A DNA stretch of 64,000 nt from Gp6-AA40 sp032156805 (GTDB taxonomy: Bacteria > Acidobacteriota > Vicinamibacteria > Vicinamibacterales > UBA2999), in contig JALDXQ010000007.1 in NCBI GenBank assembly GCA_032156805.1, positions 1 through 64,000 on the forward strand, read 5' to 3'. Under the pieces are notes generated by a model. It was not told the origin of the DNA. It searched no databases and was given only the letters and a program-made list of their open reading frames with translations. A program made the translations under genes and the position numbers. Positions 34,351 through 41,382 of this stretch are shown in pieces (position 1 is the stretch's first letter; each line of letters begins with the position of its first letter).

Positions 34351-34380
34351 TTGGCGGTTTCGCACGCCGGGGCCTACACT
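34351..34380 (+). promoter_or_regulatory. Possible sigma-70-type promoter for phhA
   Basis: TTGGCG (34351-34356), 18-bp spacer, TACACT (34375-34380). Four of six and four of six matches to consensus, with correct spacing and placed 53 bp before the phhA ATG. Moderate evidence only. Confidence 0.35.
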
Positions 34381-34433
34381 GGTACTGGCGTCATTGGTGC
34401 ATACGCACAGGTTGAGCGTGCGAGGCACTTGCC

Positions 34434-35327
34434 ATGAAGGAAGGCAGGCAGTTAGTCGAGTACGGCGTTCCCATCGATCCCGAAGCGATGGTGACGCCGC
34501 CGGAAGCGACCGAGCTCGAGCTCGAGCCGGGCCACCCCGGATTGGGTGACGAACAGTATGTTCGCCGCCGCAAGGCATTGTTCGCGCTGTGCCGCCGGCA
34601 TCGGCTCGAGCAACTTGGTCCGCCATTCATCGAGTACACCCCCGAGGAGACACGTATCTGGCGCGACGTCAGCCCCAAGCTGAACGAGTTGCACGTTCGC
34701 CACGCCTGTCAGATCTACCTCACCGCCAAGCGTGAGCTGGCGATCAATCAGTGCGAGATCCCGCAGCTCAGGACGCTCAGCGAGCGCGTGCAGCGCGAGA
34801 CCGACATGCATCTCGTGCCAGCGGAGGGTGCGCTGCCGTATCGGACGTTCTATCAGTACATCGGCGCGCGCGGCTTTCCGGTGACGCAGTTCATTCGTCA
34901 CGGCTCACATCCGGAGTTCACCCCGGAGCCGGACATGATCCACGATTGCCTGGGGCACGTGCCGCCGCTGATGAATCACGACTACGCCGAGCTGCTCACC
35001 CTGATCGGGAAAGCGGTTTCAGCGACCGACTCTGGCGAGCACGTCCTCGCGCTCAAAAGGTTCAGCTGGTTCAGCATCGAGTTCGGATTGATCCAGGAAG
35101 CGGGGGAGACGAAGGTATTCGGCGCCGGAATCCTGTCCTCGACCGGTGAGATCCCCTACTCCGTCCTGTCACCGGACGTGCGCCGTGAGCCTTTCGTCAC
35201 CGAGACCGTGATCAACACGGACTACGACCCGTCACGCATGCAGGATCATCTCTTCATCGCCCCTTCGCTGCCGTTCCTGAGGAGGGAGCTGGAGACGCTG
35301 GTTCGTCGATTCGCCATTCCGGTCTGA
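34434..35327 (+). CDS. phhA: Phenylalanine 4-monooxygenase (aromatic amino acid hydroxylase)
   Basis: A 297-residue cytoplasmic enzyme. It converts phenylalanine to tyrosine with O2 and a tetrahydropterin. The non-haem iron site is complete: H170 and H175 in H-D-C-L-G-H and Glu216 in W-F-S-I-E-F-G-L. The P-E-F-T-P-E-P-D-M lead-in and G-A-G-I-L-S-S-T-G-E motif near 232 are characteristic. It has no N-terminal regulatory ACT domain, as in the bacterial form. GAGG lies ten bases before the ATG. No pterin carbinolamine dehydratase or tyrosine-degradation gene is adjacent, so it appears to be monocistronic. Confidence 0.92.
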   Translation: MKEGRQLVEYGVPIDPEAMVTPPEATELELEPGHPGLGDEQYVRRRKALFALCRRHRLEQLGPPFIEYTPEETRIWRDVSPKLNELHVRHACQIYLTAKRELAINQCEIPQLRTLSERVQRETDMHLVPAEGALPYRTFYQYIGARGFPVTQFIRHGSHPEFTPEPDMIHDCLGHVPPLMNHDYAELLTLIGKAVSATDSGEHVLALKRFSWFSIEFGLIQEAGETKVFGAGILSSTGEIPYSVLSPDVRREPFVTETVINTDYDPSRMQDHLFIAPSLPFLRRELETLVRRFAIPV

Positions 35328-35351
35328 CTCTCCGTCGAACACGGGTATAAT
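35324..35351 (+). promoter_or_regulatory. Sigma-70-type promoter for the NYN-LOTUS gene
   Basis: TATAAT, a perfect -10, at 35346-35351, with CTGACT at 35324-35329 and a 16-bp spacer. It begins at the phhA stop codon and would give a leader of about 195 bases that carries a GC-rich hairpin. Confidence 0.55.
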
Positions 35352-35361
35352 CAACCGCGAC

Positions 35362-35380
35362 GGCTGCGCCGGGCGCAGCC
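35362..35380 (+). repeat. GC-rich hairpin in the NYN-LOTUS leader
   Basis: GGCTGCGC (35362-35369), loop CGG, GCGCAGCC (35373-35380): a perfect 8-bp stem about ten bases after the likely transcription start, with another GGCTGCGC copy at 35391-35398. It could stabilise the leader or attenuate; no U-run follows. Confidence 0.5.
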
Positions 35381-35553
35381 GGACCCCTTCGGCTGCGCGC
35401 TCATGGAAGTGCTGCGGAAATCGATCCGATTTCTTGCTTGAGCTCGACGCCCTGAGGCCAACACGATCAACGAACACGAAACTCGGCCCGGTGTCCGACC
35501 AGCCTCGAACGCCCGCCTGATGGTAAGCCAGCGCCCCGCGCGGCAATGAGTAC

Positions 35554-37023
35554 ATGACATCAACAGAAACACGGATTGCGGTCTTCATCGACTTCGACAA
35601 CGTCGAGATCGGCGTCAAATCCACGATTGGCGGTCAGTTCGACATCGGCCTCGTCCTCGAAGCGATCAAGGAACGCGGCGAGATCGTCACCAAGATTGCG
35701 TACAGCGACTGGAAGCGGGCCGGTGATTACAGCCGGCTGCTCACCCAGCATGCGATCCGCATGGTCCAGCGCAATCTGACGCCGGGTGGCGACAAGAACG
35801 GCGCCGACATCACGATGGCGCTCGATGCCCTCGAGATGGCCTTCACCCACGATCACATCAACGCGTTCGTCATTGTTGGTGGCGACAGCGACTTCATTTC
35901 TCTCGTAGAGAAGTTGAAACAGTACGGCCGCAAGGTGATCGTCGTCGGCGGCCGCCAGTTTACCAGCGCCACGATGCAGAGGAACTGTCACGAGTTCATC
36001 GCCTACGAGAATCTCGTGGGCGGCCGGGGACGGCCGGCCGAACGCGGCGGACGGCCGGGGGCAGCCACGAGCGACATCTCGAAAGCGCTGCCGATCGTCA
36101 AACGTGCGCTCAAAGTGTTGTCCGAGCGCGAGGTGACACCGCAGCTGGGACTTTTGAAGAGCACCCTGCTGCAGCTCGATTCGACGTTCTCCGAGCGCGA
36201 GTACGGCGCTGGCAGTTTCCGCGACTTCATGGAGAAGGTGGCGCAAACCGGTGCGGTCAGCCTGAAGCACGCCGGGCGCAGCATGCTCGTCGAGCCGCGC
36301 GAAGGCGTCGGCGAGACAGAGGATCTGCCTGCCGCGGCCGACAGGGTTGCCGAGGCTGTCAGTCGCCCGCCCACGCCGGCTGCTCCAATTCCAGCTTCGA
36401 TGCCGGAGGGAGAAGACGAAGACGAGGAATCGCTGCCTGCATCACCGATGACGATGCAGGATGGGATCCGGGCGGTGCAGCGGGCCATCCACGATGCCGC
36501 GACGCCACCGCGATTCCCGATGTATGTCCGCCAGGCCAAGCAGTTCCTCCGGAGTGCCATCGAGGGGTTCGACGAGCGGAAGTATGGATTTGCGTCGGTC
36601 GTCGATCTGCTGCGTGCCGCTGGAAAGGAAGGCGTGCTTCGGATCGAGCGGGATCGTCAGGGTGCCGTGCGTGTCTTCCCCGGTCCGAACCTCGCTATGA
36701 AACCTGCCGCTCCACGGTTCCAGGAGCCGGTGGAACTCGACGAGACGGTCGACGTCGAGGTGCCGCAGCAGGCCGTGGCCGATGCGCCCGTCATCGAGGA
36801 CGTCGCTGAGCCCGTGGTCGAGGAAGTCGTCGAGATGTCGCCCATCGTCGACGCGGAATCAGTGCAGGAAGTGCCGGAAGAAGCCGCCGGGGACGAGATC
36901 GTGGTCGAGGAGGTCGTCGTCGAGGAGAAGCCCAAGCGATCCCGCGCTCGGAAGACGACCGGCACCCGCGCGCCCAAGACCGCCAAGCCTCGCGCCCGCA
37001 AGACGGCACGGGGAAATCATTGA
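35554..37023 (+). CDS. NYN-domain (LabA/DUF88) putative RNase with LOTUS/OST-HTH domains
   Basis: A 489-residue cytoplasmic protein. The NYN domain (1-about 150) has the acidic site: D13 and D15 in F-I-D-F-D-N, N-G-A-D near 86, and G-G-D-S-D-F near 110. Two LOTUS/OST-HTH modules follow (about 165-245 with Y-G-A-G-S-F-R-D-F; about 310-375 with Y-G-F-A-S-V-V-D-L), separated by an acidic Pro-rich linker. The tail is first strongly acidic (Glu/Val-rich, about 395-465) then very basic (K/R/A/T, to the end). NYN domains cleave RNA; LOTUS domains bind RNA. The target is unknown. No ribosome site is strong; the start follows from the domain beginning. Confidence 0.85.
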   Translation: MTSTETRIAVFIDFDNVEIGVKSTIGGQFDIGLVLEAIKERGEIVTKIAYSDWKRAGDYSRLLTQHAIRMVQRNLTPGGDKNGADITMALDALEMAFTHDHINAFVIVGGDSDFISLVEKLKQYGRKVIVVGGRQFTSATMQRNCHEFIAYENLVGGRGRPAERGGRPGAATSDISKALPIVKRALKVLSEREVTPQLGLLKSTLLQLDSTFSEREYGAGSFRDFMEKVAQTGAVSLKHAGRSMLVEPREGVGETEDLPAAADRVAEAVSRPPTPAAPIPASMPEGEDEDEESLPASPMTMQDGIRAVQRAIHDAATPPRFPMYVRQAKQFLRSAIEGFDERKYGFASVVDLLRAAGKEGVLRIERDRQGAVRVFPGPNLAMKPAAPRFQEPVELDETVDVEVPQQAVADAPVIEDVAEPVVEEVVEMSPIVDAESVQEVPEEAAGDEIVVEEVVVEEKPKRSRARKTTGTRAPKTAKPRARKTARGNH

Positions 37024-37146
37024 TGATTGGGTGATCTTTGATTGTTGATTGGGTGTTGCTTGGTGATTGTCGCTTGTGGATTGAAAGCGATTCGCTGACG
37101 TCAATCGGCAATCAAGAATCGCAAATCCACAACCAATCACCAATCA
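37024..37146. repeat. Degenerate inverted repeat (GATTG / CAATC) exactly filling a convergent gap
   Basis: Left half: GATTGGGTGAT, TTGATTGTTGATTG, TGGTGATTGTCG. Right half: CAATCGGCAATC, AACCAATCACC, AATCACTAG. The arms are reverse complements in word content around a centre near 37080-37100. They span the 123 bp between the NYN stop and the stop of the facing gene, and the last codons of that gene (V-I-G-D) are made of the repeat word. Confidence 0.78.
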
Positions 37147-37557
37147 CTAGTCGCCAATCACCAATTCCGCGTAGCCTCCCTTCGGCGTCCATTGGATGCG
37201 GCGGTCGGCGTATGCCTTGCGGCTCTTCGTCTGCCGCACGTAGACGAGGACCTCTTCGAACTTGCGATCTCGGACAGGGTCCACGATCTCCGCGGCGATG
37301 GCCTGCGCGTCGGAGAGGCGATCGGCGTCGACGTTGACGACCAGCATGTGGTGCGCCGATGTGACCTTGGTCACGACCCACGTCTCGCCCTCTTTCAGGG
37401 TCGACGTGCGCGCCGCGTTCAGTTCCTTGAGCAGGGATGAAACGGGAGGTAGTGGAGCGACGTGACGAAGTTCCCCAGTCCAGCGGATCGTCATCGCGAC
37501 GAGGACCAGCGCCGAGAGCCAGACGACGCCGCCGATTACCGCGAGCAGCCGGCCCAT
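37147..37557 (-). CDS. Membrane-anchored hypothetical protein
   Basis: A 136-residue protein with one N-terminal membrane segment (L-A-V-I-G-G-V-V-W-L-S-A-L-V-L-V) and an extracytoplasmic alpha/beta part: W-V-V-T-K-V-T near 60, a possible strand-helix with V-D-A-D-R-L-S-D-A, then V-Y-V-R-Q-T-K near 107 and R-I-Q-W-T-P-K-G-G-Y. I recognise no family. Its C-terminus is encoded by the edge of the degenerate repeat. The start codon has only a weak upstream site. It is divergent from parE across two palindromic repeats. Confidence 0.7.
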   Translation of the reverse strand: MGRLLAVIGGVVWLSALVLVAMTIRWTGELRHVAPLPPVSSLLKELNAARTSTLKEGETWVVTKVTSAHHMLVVNVDADRLSDAQAIAAEIVDPVRDRKFEEVLVYVRQTKSRKAYADRRIQWTPKGGYAELVIGD

Positions 37558-37593
37558 GACTTCAACGTGTCCGTGTGATGCTACCTTAAGTGA

Positions 37594-37678
37594 GTCCGGC
37601 TGAAGCGGGACACTACGATCAGGAGATGGCCGCCCCGTTGGAATGGTCGCCTCTTAGTGCCCGGCTTTAGCCGGACCA
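37594..37678. repeat. Inverted pair of GTCCGGCT palindromes upstream of parE
   Basis: Copy 1 (37594-37617): GTCCGGCT-GA-AGCGGGAC followed by ACTACG. Copy 2 (37655-37678) is the same unit in the opposite orientation: TAGTG-CCCGGCTTTAGCCGGAC. They are separated by 37 bp, and the distinctive ACTA flank of each points inward. This doublet layout is typical of REP/BIME elements. Confidence 0.72.
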
Positions 37679-37690
37679 AGATTTCATTTC

Positions 37691-39595
37691 ATGGCGAATT
37701 ACACAGCAAAAGACATCACCGTTCTGGAAGGGCTGGAGCCCGTCCGCAAGCGCCCGGGCATGTACATCGGCGGCGTGGGCACGGCTGGGCTGCACCACCT
37801 GGTCTGGGAGGTACTCGACAACGCTGTCGACGAGGCGATGAACGGCTACGCGTCGAACATCCTCGTCACGCTTCACAAGGATGGCAGTTCGATCACCGTT
37901 GCTGACGACGGCCGCGGCATTCCAATCGACAAGCATCCGTCGACCAAGAAGAGCGCGCTGGAAGTCATCTTCACCGTGCTCCACGCGGGCGGCAAGTTCG
38001 AGAAGGGCAACTACAAGACAGCCGGCGGACTTCACGGTGTCGGTGCCAGTGTCGTCAACGCGCTCTCCACGACGCTCGTCGCGACCGTCAAGCGCGATGG
38101 CGCGCAGTGGGAGATGTCGTTCAAGCGCGGAAAGCCCACCGGACCGCTCAAGAAACTTGGTGCTGCACGCGGATCGGGCACGACCGTGTACTTCCACCCC
38201 GATTCCACGGTTTTTCCCAAGGTTGAATTCGACGCCGCGCTGATTCGCGAACGGCTGGAGATCGTCAGCTACATTCACAAGGGCGTTCGCGTTACCTTCG
38301 AGAACGAGGCGGCGGACAGCAAAGAGGTCTTCCAGCACCAGGAGGGGTTGTCCGACTTCCTCAAGTCGATCATCGCGGCCCGTGGCGCCAAGGCGGTGCA
38401 TGATGCGATGTTCCTCCTCGAGAGAGAAAGCGGCCCGCGTCTCGACCTGGTGCTGCAGTGGACCGAGTCGACCGACGAGCACGTGCGGACCTACGTCAAC
38501 GGCATCCCGACCGGGTCTGGCGGCACGCACGACAACGGGCTGCGCGCGGGCATCGGCAAGGCGGTTCGCAATTACATCGAGACGCACAACCTGTCGCCGA
38601 AGGGCATTACGCTCACCGCCGAAGACATTCGCGAAGGCCTGACCGGCGTGCTGAGCCTGTTCATCGAGGAGCCGCAGTTCCAGGGGCAGACGAAGGATCG
38701 GCTCAACAACCCGGAGGTGCTGTCCACGGTCGACTCCGCCGTGCGTCCGGCGCTCGAGCACTGGCTGAATCACAACCGCAGCATCGCCGAAGCGATCGTC
38801 GGCCGGATCATCCTCGCCGCGCGCGCCCGCGAGGCCAGTCGCGCTGCGCAGGCCGAAGTGACCCGGCGCACGTCGTCGAGCGGCCGGCTCAATCTGCCCG
38901 GCAAGCTCAGTGATTGCACCACTGCCAATCGCGACGACAGCGAGCTGTTCATCGTCGAAGGCGATTCGGCCGGAGGATCGGCCAAGCAGGGGCGCGATCG
39001 AGGCAAGCAGGCGATCCTGCCGCTGCGCGGCAAGGTGATGAACACCGAAGGGATGACGCTGGCCAAGGTGCTCGAGAACAAGGAGCTGGCCGACCTGGTG
39101 ACGGCGCTTGGCTGCGGCATGGGCAAGAGCTTCGAGCTGTCGCGCCTGCGCTACGGCCGGGTCATCATCCTTGCCGACGCCGACTCAGACGGCCATCACA
39201 TCGCGACGCTGCTGCTCACGTTCATCTATCGCCATCTGCCGCAACTGATCTCGAGCGGCAAGGTGTATCTGGCGCAGCCGCCGCTCTATCGCATCGACAT
39301 CGGCAAGGACACCTACTGGGCGCTCGACGATGCGCACCGCGATCGGCTGTTGAAGCAATACACCAACGGTCGCGGCAATCCCGAGATCACGCGGTTCAAG
39401 GGTCTCGGGGAAATGATGCCGAAGGTGCTGTGGGAGACGACGCTCAATCCTCGCACGCGTCGGCTGCTGCGCGTCGAGATCGCCGATCAGATCGTGACCG
39501 ACCGCGTGATCAACGAGTTGATGGGGAAGGACGCCTCGGCGCGCTTCCGCTTCATCATGGACAGAGCAGAAGAGGCGCAGGAGCTGGATCTCTAG
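37691..39595 (+). CDS. parE: DNA topoisomerase IV subunit B
   Basis: A 634-residue ATPase subunit. The GHKL domain begins L-E-G-L-E-P-V-R-K-R-P-G-M-Y-I-G near residue 13 and includes D-N-A-V-D-E-A near 43 and D-D-G-R-G-I-P near 72; transducer with N-G-I-P near 270; TOPRIM with E-G-D-S-A-G-G-S-A-K near 420 and D-A-D-S-D-G near 497. I-L-A-D-A-D-S-D-G-x-H-I-A-T-L-L and P-P-L-Y-R-I-D-I-G-K-D are closer to ParE than to GyrB, and no GyrB insert is present. With ParC (1-1139) it decatenates chromosomes. The two genes are 36 kb apart here rather than adjacent. Confidence 0.88.
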   Translation: MANYTAKDITVLEGLEPVRKRPGMYIGGVGTAGLHHLVWEVLDNAVDEAMNGYASNILVTLHKDGSSITVADDGRGIPIDKHPSTKKSALEVIFTVLHAGGKFEKGNYKTAGGLHGVGASVVNALSTTLVATVKRDGAQWEMSFKRGKPTGPLKKLGAARGSGTTVYFHPDSTVFPKVEFDAALIRERLEIVSYIHKGVRVTFENEAADSKEVFQHQEGLSDFLKSIIAARGAKAVHDAMFLLERESGPRLDLVLQWTESTDEHVRTYVNGIPTGSGGTHDNGLRAGIGKAVRNYIETHNLSPKGITLTAEDIREGLTGVLSLFIEEPQFQGQTKDRLNNPEVLSTVDSAVRPALEHWLNHNRSIAEAIVGRIILAARAREASRAAQAEVTRRTSSSGRLNLPGKLSDCTTANRDDSELFIVEGDSAGGSAKQGRDRGKQAILPLRGKVMNTEGMTLAKVLENKELADLVTALGCGMGKSFELSRLRYGRVIILADADSDGHHIATLLLTFIYRHLPQLISSGKVYLAQPPLYRIDIGKDTYWALDDAHRDRLLKQYTNGRGNPEITRFKGLGEMMPKVLWETTLNPRTRRLLRVEIADQIVTDRVINELMGKDASARFRFIMDRAEEAQELDL

Positions 39596-39712
39596 CGCAG
39601 TTTTGCAGTTCGCTTGAGCGTCAGTCCTTGGTGCTTCCTGCCTGGGCCTTCGTCCTATCGGCGGCGGCAGTGATTCGCCACTGACGCACCGAGCACCTCG
39701 TTATCGACTCGA
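39596..39712. repeat. Degenerate repeat after parE
   Basis: Begins at the parE stop. Words AGTCCTTGG, GGTGCTTCC and CCTTCGTCC resemble the repeat at 3660-3816, and GCGTCAGT (about 39618) faces ACTGACGC (about 39680). No gene seen. Confidence 0.5.
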
Positions 39713-40242
39713 TTATTCACCCCCGCGCGGATCGAGATCAGCCGCCGCCGTGATCGTCAGCACGCGCGCGGACGAGCCGTTTTTCCGCGGCGTCGAACTG
39801 GAGCGCAGCCGCAGCCGCACCGCCGGCGCGACACAACACGGCGTCTCACCGGGTGGCCGGGATCGGCTCCCGGCTCGTCGGCGTAGGAAATCGGGTCTTC
39901 CGGCGAGTGTGCGAACGATGCCGCGTTGCCCGGGGAGATGCGAACGCCATCGAGGAATCGTGTCCGTCACCAGTTGGCCCGGACGCCGATGGCGAAACAG
40001 TGGCGACGCGCTGGGAACGCCTCCAAACCCGATTTACCCACTTCGCTCTCACGCCGCGAATAGGTCACCGCGTCTCCGTGACGGACCGTTTGCTCAGCGA
40101 CACTCCGTTACGTGATCAGCTCCCTAGATCGACGATCAGAGTCGACGAAATCGCCACAGTGGAAGCAGGAGCGGAGGACTCAACGCGTCGCACGGACGTT
40201 CAAGGCTCGCCGGTCCGTGTCATCGTTGATTGTGGATCTCCG
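39713..40242. other. 530-bp gap without a convincing gene
   Basis: Both strands have open frames, but they are Arg/Ser/Pro-rich, lack ribosome sites and resemble no family, so I treat them as chance frames of GC-rich DNA or an unrecognisable remnant. The only clear structure is one copy of a roughly 41-bp repeat at 40074-40113. Confidence 0.45.
40074..40113. repeat. Interspersed repeat of about 41 bp, copy 1
   Basis: CTCCGTGACG, then ACCGTTT, CTC, CGA, ACTCCGTTA and GT are shared in order with 61527-61567, with about five substitutions and one single-base gap. The second copy is in the same orientation, also next to a convergent gene junction. Confidence 0.7.
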
Positions 40243-41304
40243 TTACCGTGCCGCCGTTGCAAAGGGTCCCACTTCAGGTTTGGGCTGCGTGTTGGCGAGA
40301 TCGCCGAGTTCGGCAGCGACGCCGCGACGGATGGCCGCTACCTCAGTGCCCGCCTGGAAGCAGGTGAAGTCCGGACGATTGCGCCACGCGAGCGGGCCAC
40401 AGAGGCGGACGCGGGCGCCGATCGCTGCGTCGTGCACGGCGTTGATGACGCGCTCGTAGTCGGGGGTGCCCTGGCGGAACCCGGTGAAGTTGCCAAGGTC
40501 GCCGCTCGCGGCGAACAGCGCTGTCACGCCAGGCACCTTGGCGATCTCGGCTGCGTTCTTCACTCCTTCGAGCGTCTCGATCATCAGGATGAGCACGATG
40601 TTGTCGTTCGCCGTGCTGCGATAGCCGCCGGGCACGCGGCCCCACATGCCCGGCTCGAACGCTTGCCCTCCGCCGGCGCTGCGTCGTCCGAGTGGCGGGA
40701 AGTACGTCCAGTTGCGTGCTTCGATGGCTTCTTCCACCGTGTCGACCGTCGGCACGACCACGACCAACGCTCCGGCGTCGAGGGCATGCTGGATCTCGCG
40801 CTCTTCGGCGCGCGCGACGCGCACACCTGGTACGGCGCCGGCGTGAGGACACGTTCTCCACATCAGCGCTGCCTGATCCCAGTCGCGCTGGTCGTGCTGC
40901 ATCTCGGTCCAGACGAAGTCGTAGCCGGCCTCGGCCATCGCGCAGTATGTCGCCGGGTCGGTCGCGCTGAACAACGTGCCGCCGGTGACCTTCCCCCCCT
41001 GCAACATCTTCAGCTTCACCGGGTTCCAGATCTTGGCGCCCGCCGGCGGATTGAATGCCGGCCCGAACTTCCACGTTGCGGGATCGATGGGCCCGGTGTT
41101 CACCGCGTTGGGCGGTGGCTGGCTGATCGCCTTGCTGTCCGTTCCGGCAGGCGCCGCCAGCGGGAAGGACGCCGGTGGGGCGAAGTCCTCGGTCGCGCCA
41201 TCGAGTTGGTTCGGCTTCTGTGTCTGGTTCTGCTGGGCCACGACCATCGCGGCGCCAAAAGCCAGAACGAAAAGAATGACGACGACGCTGCTGTTCTTTT
41301 TCAT
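40243..41304 (-). CDS. Secreted HpcH/HpaI aldolase-fold protein
   Basis: A 353-residue protein with a clear signal peptide (M-K-K-N-S-S then a hydrophobic core ending M-V-V-A-Q) and a Pro/Gln-rich linker to about 95. The rest is a TIM-barrel of the class II pyruvate aldolase family: K-M-L-Q-G-G-K-V-T-G-G near 98, Y-D-F-V-W-T-E-M-Q-H near 130, metal ligands Glu in M-I-E-T-L-E-G near 240 and Asp in A-A-S-G-D-L-G near 268. Cytosolic homologues cleave 2-keto-3-hydroxy acids to pyruvate and an aldehyde. A periplasmic location is unusual and the substrate is unknown. Confidence 0.8.
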   Translation of the reverse strand: MKKNSSVVVILFVLAFGAAMVVAQQNQTQKPNQLDGATEDFAPPASFPLAAPAGTDSKAISQPPPNAVNTGPIDPATWKFGPAFNPPAGAKIWNPVKLKMLQGGKVTGGTLFSATDPATYCAMAEAGYDFVWTEMQHDQRDWDQAALMWRTCPHAGAVPGVRVARAEEREIQHALDAGALVVVVPTVDTVEEAIEARNWTYFPPLGRRSAGGGQAFEPGMWGRVPGGYRSTANDNIVLILMIETLEGVKNAAEIAKVPGVTALFAASGDLGNFTGFRQGTPDYERVINAVHDAAIGARVRLCGPLAWRNRPDFTCFQAGTEVAAIRRGVAAELGDLANTQPKPEVGPFATAAR

Positions 41305-41312
41305 GAGCCGAT

Positions 41313-41373
41313 CACCCGAATAGATCGGGTGTCAGGCAGTGTATCGTGAATTCACCATTCACTGCCTGACACC
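41313..41373. repeat. Two nested hairpins including a perfect 14-bp GGTGTCAGGCAGTG inverted repeat
   Basis: CACCCGA (41313-41319) pairs with TCGGGTG (41325-41331). Overlapping it, GGTGTCAGGCAGTG (41328-41341) pairs perfectly with CACTGCCTGACACC (41360-41373); the loop holds a further GTGAATTCAC palindrome. It lies just after the TonB receptor stop (41383) and before the aldolase start, so termination is plausible. Two alternative overlapping hairpins could compete. Confidence 0.75.
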
Positions 41374-41382
41374 TGCAAAAGA

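Noticed and set aside
37024..37146. CRISPR-like array
   Set aside because: Words are 6-8 bases, degenerate and directly adjacent with no constant-length spacers; no cas genes.
37691..39595. GyrB rather than ParE
   Set aside because: TOPRIM context (I-L-A-D-A-D-S-D-G, H-I-A-T-L-L, P-P-L-Y-R-I-D) is of the ParE type; a phylogeny would settle it.
39750..41349. Long plus-strand open frames opposite the aldolase gene
   Set aside because: Antisense shadows of a GC-rich coding region; the minus frame has a signal peptide and conserved aldolase motifs.
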